Assembly (NCBI GenBank): GCA_964536805.1
Contig: CAZHYQ010000004.1
Location: 62,001-126,000, forward strand
Reading direction: 5' to 3'
Length of the DNA stretch: 64,000 nucleotides
Source: Longilinea sp964536805
GTDB lineage: Bacteria; Chloroflexota; Anaerolineae; Anaerolineales; Anaerolineaceae
Under the pieces are notes generated by a model. That model was not told where the DNA came from and ran no database searches. It saw nothing but the letters and a program-made list of their open reading frames with translations. Made by a program: the position numbers and the translations under genes. Shown piece after piece: positions 60,159 to 64,000 of the stretch. Position 1 is the stretch's first letter, and each line of letters opens with the position of its first letter.

Positions 60159-60440
60159 CAACACAAACGCGTTGATGGAAACGAGTAGGTTTCAGGCCTT
60201 CTGACAGCGAACCGGGACGAGTGAAAGCCGGGACATAAGCCGAGACTGAAAATCCTTCCGGAGCGGCAATCTGAACGCAGGAAACTGCCAGTAAGTGAGA
60301 CGGCATCACCAACCGTTACCCAAGGTGCGGGCATTTTCTACCAAGACGTGCCTGACTGAGCGCCTCTCATTTTGAGAGGAAGCAGGGTGGTACCGCGAGA
60401 ACTGGCTCTCGTCCCTGATTGGGATGAGAGTTTTTATTTG
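60159..60440 (+). promoter_or_regulatory. T-box riboswitch, isoleucine type, upstream of ileS
   Basis: A leader of about 280 bases. It has the stem I motif GAAACGAGTAGG (60177-60188 region) with an upper stem TTTCAG/CTGAAA and, directly 3' of it, the probable specifier ATC (60252-60254), an isoleucine codon. The T-box sequence AGGGTGGTACCGCG is at 60384-60397. Uncharged tRNA-Ile would stabilise the antiterminator and prevent the terminator at 60406-60435, raising ileS expression when isoleucyl-tRNA is low. Confidence 0.92.
60406..60435 (+). terminator. Regulated terminator of the T-box
   Basis: CTCTCGTCCC (60406-60415) pairs with GGGATGAGAG (60421-60430) around TGATT, then five T; lies just after the T-box sequence. 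Confidence 0.9.
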
Positions 60441-60469
60441 CCAGAAACCTTACTCCTTTTGGAGGTCGA

Positions 60470-63400
60470 ATGTTCAAACCGGTCAGTCCAAAGCTCAATA
60501 TAACCATTCTGGAAGAAGGCGTACTTCGGTTGTGGAAGAGTCACGACGTCTTCCATCGTTCTCTGAAACAACGCGATGGCGGCAGGGAATACGTGTTTTA
60601 TGAAGGCCCGCCCACAGCCAATGGCAGAGCAGGCGTTCATCACGTGCTGGCGCGCGCTTTTAAGGATGTATTTCCGCGCTACAAGACCATGCGCGGTTTT
60701 CACGTCAGCCGGCGCGGCGGGTGGGATACGCATGGTTTACCTGTTGAAATTGAGGTGGAAAAGAAGCTCGGCTTCACCAACAAACAACAGATCGAAGAAT
60801 ATGGCATCGCCAAATTCAATGCATTGTGCCGCGAATCGGCTTTTGCCTACATCCAGGATTGGGAAAAACTGACTGACCGCATTGCCTTTTGGGTGGATCT
60901 AAACGATGCCTATGTAACCTTTCGGAACGAATATATCGAGTCGGTCTGGAACATTCTTAAAAATTTCTGGGACCGCAATTTGCTCTATCAGAACTTTAAG
61001 GTTGTCCCTTATTGCCCGCGCTGCGGAACACCGCTTTCTGACCACGAGGTGGCGCAGGGATATGACGATGCCGAAGATCCATCCATCTTTGTGCGCCTGC
61101 CCTTGGTCGACCAGCCAGACACATCCTTGTTGGTGTGGACGACCACTCCATGGACCCTTCCGGGGAACGTGGCTGTCGCGGCACACCCGGAGGTGGAATA
61201 CGTAAAAATTGAGCGGCCGATGCCGGACGGCAGCAAGGAATACCTCATCCTGGCCGGAAAACTGGTTGACCAGGTTTTTGGGGATGAACAGGTTCGGGTG
61301 GTGGACCGCTTCACTGGCAAACAACTGAAAGGAAAACGCTACCAGCCGTTGTTTACCTATTTGCCGCCCGACAAACCAGCCTATTATGTGGTGAACGCAG
61401 ATTACGTGACCACCGCAGATGGCACTGGTCTGGTGCATATCGCGCCTGCTTTTGGCGCCGATGACATGACTGTTTCCATGGAAGAGGATCTGCCGATCTT
61501 GATGACGGTTGCCCCAGATGGCAGCATCATTTCGGAAGTACGGCCGTGGGCAGGCATGTTTGTCAAGGATGCCGATCCATTCATCATGCAAGACCTGGAT
61601 GCACGCGGTCTCCTGTTCCGCGCGAGCAAGATCACGCACACTTATCCCTTCTGCTGGCGCTGCGGCACTCCTTTGCTCTATTATGCCCGTCCAACCTGGT
61701 ATATCCGCACCAGCCAGTTCAAAGACCGCCTGGTGGCTTTGAATGGGAAAATCAACTGGTATCCAGGACATATCAAGAACGGCCGATTTGGCAACTGGTT
61801 GGAAAACAACATCGACTGGGCTCTGGGGCGTGAACGCTACTGGGGGACGCCGCTGCCTGTGTGGGAATGCGACCGCTGCCACAATCAGACTTGCGTGGGG
61901 TCAATCCAGGAACTGGCAGAAAAAGCCGGACAGGATCTTAAAGACCTCGACCTTCACCGGCCCTTTGTCGATGATGTGGTCTGGACGCATGAATGCGGCG
62001 GAACGATGCACCGCGTTCCCGAGTTGATCGATGTCTGGTTCGACTCCGGATCCATGCCCTATGCCCAGTGGCATTATCCCTTCGAGAACCAGGAGAAATT
62101 CAAAGAACAATATCCAGCCGACTTTATTTGCGAGGCAGTGGATCAGACCCGCGGTTGGTTCTATTCGTTGCATGCCATCAGTACCTTGCTGAATGACCAG
62201 GAATGTTTTAAGAATGTGATCTGCCTGGGATTAATCCAGGATCAAAATGGCCAGAAGATGTCCAAGTCGCGTGGCAACATTGTCAACCCGTGGGATGTGA
62301 TTAACCAGAATGGCTCCGACGCGATGCGCTGGTATTTCTATACTGCCAGCCCGGCCGGTCAGGAACGCCGTTTCTCTCCTGAATTGGTTGGAGAGGTGGT
62401 TCGAACCTTTACACTCACTTTGTGGAATACCTACTCGTTCTTCGTCACCTATGCAAACCTGGATGGCTGGAAACCTGAACTTGGGGTACTACCGGCCTAC
62501 AGTCCTTTGGATCGCTGGCTGCGTTCATCCCTGCATGCTTTAGTGCGCGATGTGACCACCGCTCTGGAAAATTACGATGTTTTGGGTGCCACACGCCCGA
62601 TCCAATCCTTCGTGGACGACCTTTCGAATTGGTATCTTCGCCGTTCACGCCGCCGTTTTTGGAAGAGCGAATCGGATATGGACAAGCAGGCAGCTTACGC
62701 TACCCTTCATGAAGCATTGGTGACGTTGAGCAAGTTACTGGCACCCACCATGCCCTTTATGGCGGAAGAGCTTTATCAGAATCTGGTTTGTTCGGTAAAT
62801 CCCTATGTGCCTGACTCTGTGCATCTGGCTGACTGGCCTGAATTCGATCCATTGGCGATCGATGAAGATTTGAACCGCGATATGGCGGTGGTGATGAAAC
62901 TGGTATCGGTCGGGCATGCCGCGCGCAATAAGGCCAACCGCAAAGTCCGCCAGCCACTGGCTGAGGCAGCTTTCTCAGTAGGCAGCGTTGAAGAACGCAA
63001 AGCCATGATGAAATACGCCGACCTGATTGAGGATGAGCTCAATGTAAAACACGTGCGCGCCCTGGATGCCGCCAGCGAGGCGGTGGCATACAGCCTTAAT
63101 CCTCAGCCGAAACAACTGGGTCAAAAATACAGCAGCCGCTACCCTGCAATCCGGCAGGCGATTTTAGGCATGGATCCGGAAACACCCGCGCGCGCATTGT
63201 TGGAAGGACATCCGGTAAGTCTGGAGGTTGAAGGCCAAATGCTGGAAATCCTTCCGGATGAAGTCGAAGTCCGTGCGCAGGCGAAGGCGGGTTTCGCGGT
63301 AGCTTCTGAAGGCGCCTATTTGGCTGCCCTGGTTACTGATCTGACGCCCGAACTTGTTAAGGAAGGCTTGGCGCGGGAATTTGTCCGCAGGGTTCAGGAT

Positions 63401-63616
63401 CTGCGCAAACAGGCCGATCTGGATATCGCTGACCGCATCCGCGTTTACTTCCAGGCCACCCCCACCCTGGCGGACGCCGTTACGAGTTTCAAAGAGTACA
63501 TTACCAGCGAGACTCTGACGGTGGAACTCAAGGAAGCAATTGCGCCGGAAGGATTCGAACAAATGTCGGATGCCTTTGACGGCGAAAAAATGACGGTTGC
63601 ACTCGTCAAAGCCTGA
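60470..63616 (+). CDS. ileS: Isoleucyl-tRNA synthetase, type 2
   Basis: 1048 residues, ATG at 60470 behind TTGGAGGTCGA. The HIGH equivalent is GVHH (55-58, in PPTANGRAGVHHVLARAF), the KMSKS loop is QKMSKSRGN near residue 597, and the CP1 editing domain has WTTTPWTLPGNVAVA. The GxHH form and length place it in the type 2, eukaryote-like IleRS group, which tends to be naturally less sensitive to mupirocin. A C-terminal zinc-ribbon of type 1 enzymes is absent. It charges tRNA-Ile in the cytoplasm under T-box control. Confidence 0.97.
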   Translation: MFKPVSPKLNITILEEGVLRLWKSHDVFHRSLKQRDGGREYVFYEGPPTANGRAGVHHVLARAFKDVFPRYKTMRGFHVSRRGGWDTHGLPVEIEVEKKLGFTNKQQIEEYGIAKFNALCRESAFAYIQDWEKLTDRIAFWVDLNDAYVTFRNEYIESVWNILKNFWDRNLLYQNFKVVPYCPRCGTPLSDHEVAQGYDDAEDPSIFVRLPLVDQPDTSLLVWTTTPWTLPGNVAVAAHPEVEYVKIERPMPDGSKEYLILAGKLVDQVFGDEQVRVVDRFTGKQLKGKRYQPLFTYLPPDKPAYYVVNADYVTTADGTGLVHIAPAFGADDMTVSMEEDLPILMTVAPDGSIISEVRPWAGMFVKDADPFIMQDLDARGLLFRASKITHTYPFCWRCGTPLLYYARPTWYIRTSQFKDRLVALNGKINWYPGHIKNGRFGNWLENNIDWALGRERYWGTPLPVWECDRCHNQTCVGSIQELAEKAGQDLKDLDLHRPFVDDVVWTHECGGTMHRVPELIDVWFDSGSMPYAQWHYPFENQEKFKEQYPADFICEAVDQTRGWFYSLHAISTLLNDQECFKNVICLGLIQDQNGQKMSKSRGNIVNPWDVINQNGSDAMRWYFYTASPAGQERRFSPELVGEVVRTFTLTLWNTYSFFVTYANLDGWKPELGVLPAYSPLDRWLRSSLHALVRDVTTALENYDVLGATRPIQSFVDDLSNWYLRRSRRRFWKSESDMDKQAAYATLHEALVTLSKLLAPTMPFMAEELYQNLVCSVNPYVPDSVHLADWPEFDPLAIDEDLNRDMAVVMKLVSVGHAARNKANRKVRQPLAEAAFSVGSVEERKAMMKYADLIEDELNVKHVRALDAASEAVAYSLNPQPKQLGQKYSSRYPAIRQAILGMDPETPARALLEGHPVSLEVEGQMLEILPDEVEVRAQAKAGFAVASEGAYLAALVTDLTPELVKEGLAREFVRRVQDLRKQADLDIADRIRVYFQATPTLADAVTSFKEYITSETLTVELKEAIAPEGFEQMSDAFDGEKMTVALVKA

Positions 63617-63629
63617 TTTTCAAAGGTCT

Positions 63630-63672
63630 AAAAAACGCTTCCAACCGGGTAATCGGCTGGGAGCGTTTTTTT
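63630..63672 (+). terminator. Rho-independent terminator after ileS
   Basis: AAAACGCTTCCA (about 63632-63643) pairs with TGGGAGCGTTTT (about 63658-63669) with an inner CCG/CGG, followed by T residues. Confidence 0.88.
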
Positions 63673-63722
63673 AATTGATTCGGCACCGCCAACAACCGTC
63701 CTGCCTGCAGCCGTAATTAGGG

Positions 63723-63728
63723 TAAAAT
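63723..63728 (+). promoter_or_regulatory. -10 box of lspA
   Basis: GGGTAAAATGAAG, hexamer TAAAAT, 28 bases before the TTG start. Confidence 0.4.
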
Positions 63729-63756
63729 GAAGGGACGTTTTTGAGTGGAGGAACGC

Positions 63757-64000
63757 TTGAAAAAAGTATTACAAAATTATTTCTCATTGATTCTTATTGC
63801 AGGCGTGATTATTTTGGTTGATCAGGTCACCAAGGCGGTAATCCGGCAAAACCTGGCCTTGCAAGAGACATGGATGCCGCTTGCCTGGTTGGCCCCTTAC
63901 GCCCGCATTGTACATTGGTATAACACCGGCGTGGCCTTCGGTATGTTCCAGAACGGCAATTTAATCTTCGCAATTATCGCGGCCATCGTGTCTGCCGCCA
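63757..64000 (+). CDS. lspA: Lipoprotein signal peptidase II, N-terminal part
   Basis: 81 complete codons from a TTG at 63757, chosen because GTGGAGG precedes it by five bases; the gene continues past the window end. N-terminal membrane helix (YFSLILIAGVIILVDQVTKA) with the conserved VDQVTKAVIR and the NTGVAFGMF motif of LspA. The second catalytic aspartate lies beyond the window. LspA cleaves signal peptides of lipoproteins; at least four lipoproteins are encoded in this window, which makes its presence expected. Confidence 0.9.
   Translation, partial: MKKVLQNYFSLILIAGVIILVDQVTKAVIRQNLALQETWMPLAWLAPYARIVHWYNTGVAFGMFQNGNLIFAIIAAIVSAA

Noticed and set aside
60899..61882. 327-codon minus-strand frame inside ileS
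   Set aside because: Long, but antisense to a highly conserved gene; no start signal or family sequence. Codon bias of ileS explains the open frame.

Overview
The window looks like one contiguous piece of chromosome from a member of the Chloroflexota, most likely class Anaerolineae. This is inferred from the gene set and not from a marker-gene search: FemX-like proteins beside polysaccharide genes, a PP-loop-free MoeA pair with one MoeA-PBP fusion, a fused CtaA-CtaB haem A/O synthase, a Ser/Thr kinase with TolB-type repeats, threonine/proline-rich surface linkers, and a transcriptional T-box in front of a type-2 isoleucyl-tRNA synthetase. I see no phage, transposon, CRISPR array, rRNA or tRNA gene. 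The organism appears to respire oxygen with two terminal oxidases (cytochrome bd and an A2-type caa3 oxidase) and also carries L-lactate dehydrogenase and an alcohol dehydrogenase, which suggests a facultative lifestyle.

Layout. 1-3.2 kb: the start of prfA (minus strand) diverges from cydAB. 3.3-10.8 kb: ridA, then a polysaccharide operon (GT2 glycosyltransferase, polyprenyl-P sugar transferase, CapD-type epimerase/dehydratase) that continues without gaps into a FemX-like / Nudix / FemX-like trio and a PLP-dependent D-cysteine desulfhydrase-like enzyme. 11.7-18.3 kb: a membrane Ser/Thr kinase with a beta-propeller, a Thr/Pro-rich membrane protein, and a two-gene operon of large membrane proteins with SPFH-like domains; this is the least described part. 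18.4-25.4 kb: proline dehydrogenase, a UbiA-like prenyltransferase, two MoeA genes, peroxiredoxin, an Rrf2 Fe-S regulator and a cytochrome c lipoprotein.

25.5-36.1 kb: a GAF sensor kinase and NarL-type regulator, followed by a complete caa3 oxidase operon with its assembly factors: subunit II (preceded in frame by a receiver-like domain), I, IV, III, Sco, a cupredoxin-like protein, SURF1 and CtaA-CtaB. 36.1-45.6 kb: a minus-strand PCuAC / thpR / rsfS group, a probable 6S RNA, an FHA protein, an AI-2E family permease, proC, an rRNA methyltransferase, a MalY-type lyase, a DUF218 protein and a cold-shock protein. 45.8-54.9 kb: TPR protein, lipoprotein, MtaB-type methylthiotransferase, alcohol dehydrogenase, L-lactate dehydrogenase, and a potassium-uptake cluster (KimA-like transporter plus two TrkA-type proteins). 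54.9-58.6 kb: the conserved rpmH-rnpA-yidD-yidC-jag cluster with a PQQ-type propeller lipoprotein inserted. 58.8-64 kb: pyrimidine-nucleoside phosphorylase, T-box-ileS, and the start of lspA.

Points that deserve attention are the receiver-COX2 in-frame fusion with a strong internal ribosome site, the SPFH-like membrane pair, the probable 6S RNA, the repeated pattern of -10 boxes exactly 6 nt before start codons (candidate leaderless genes), and the odd start region of rsfS.
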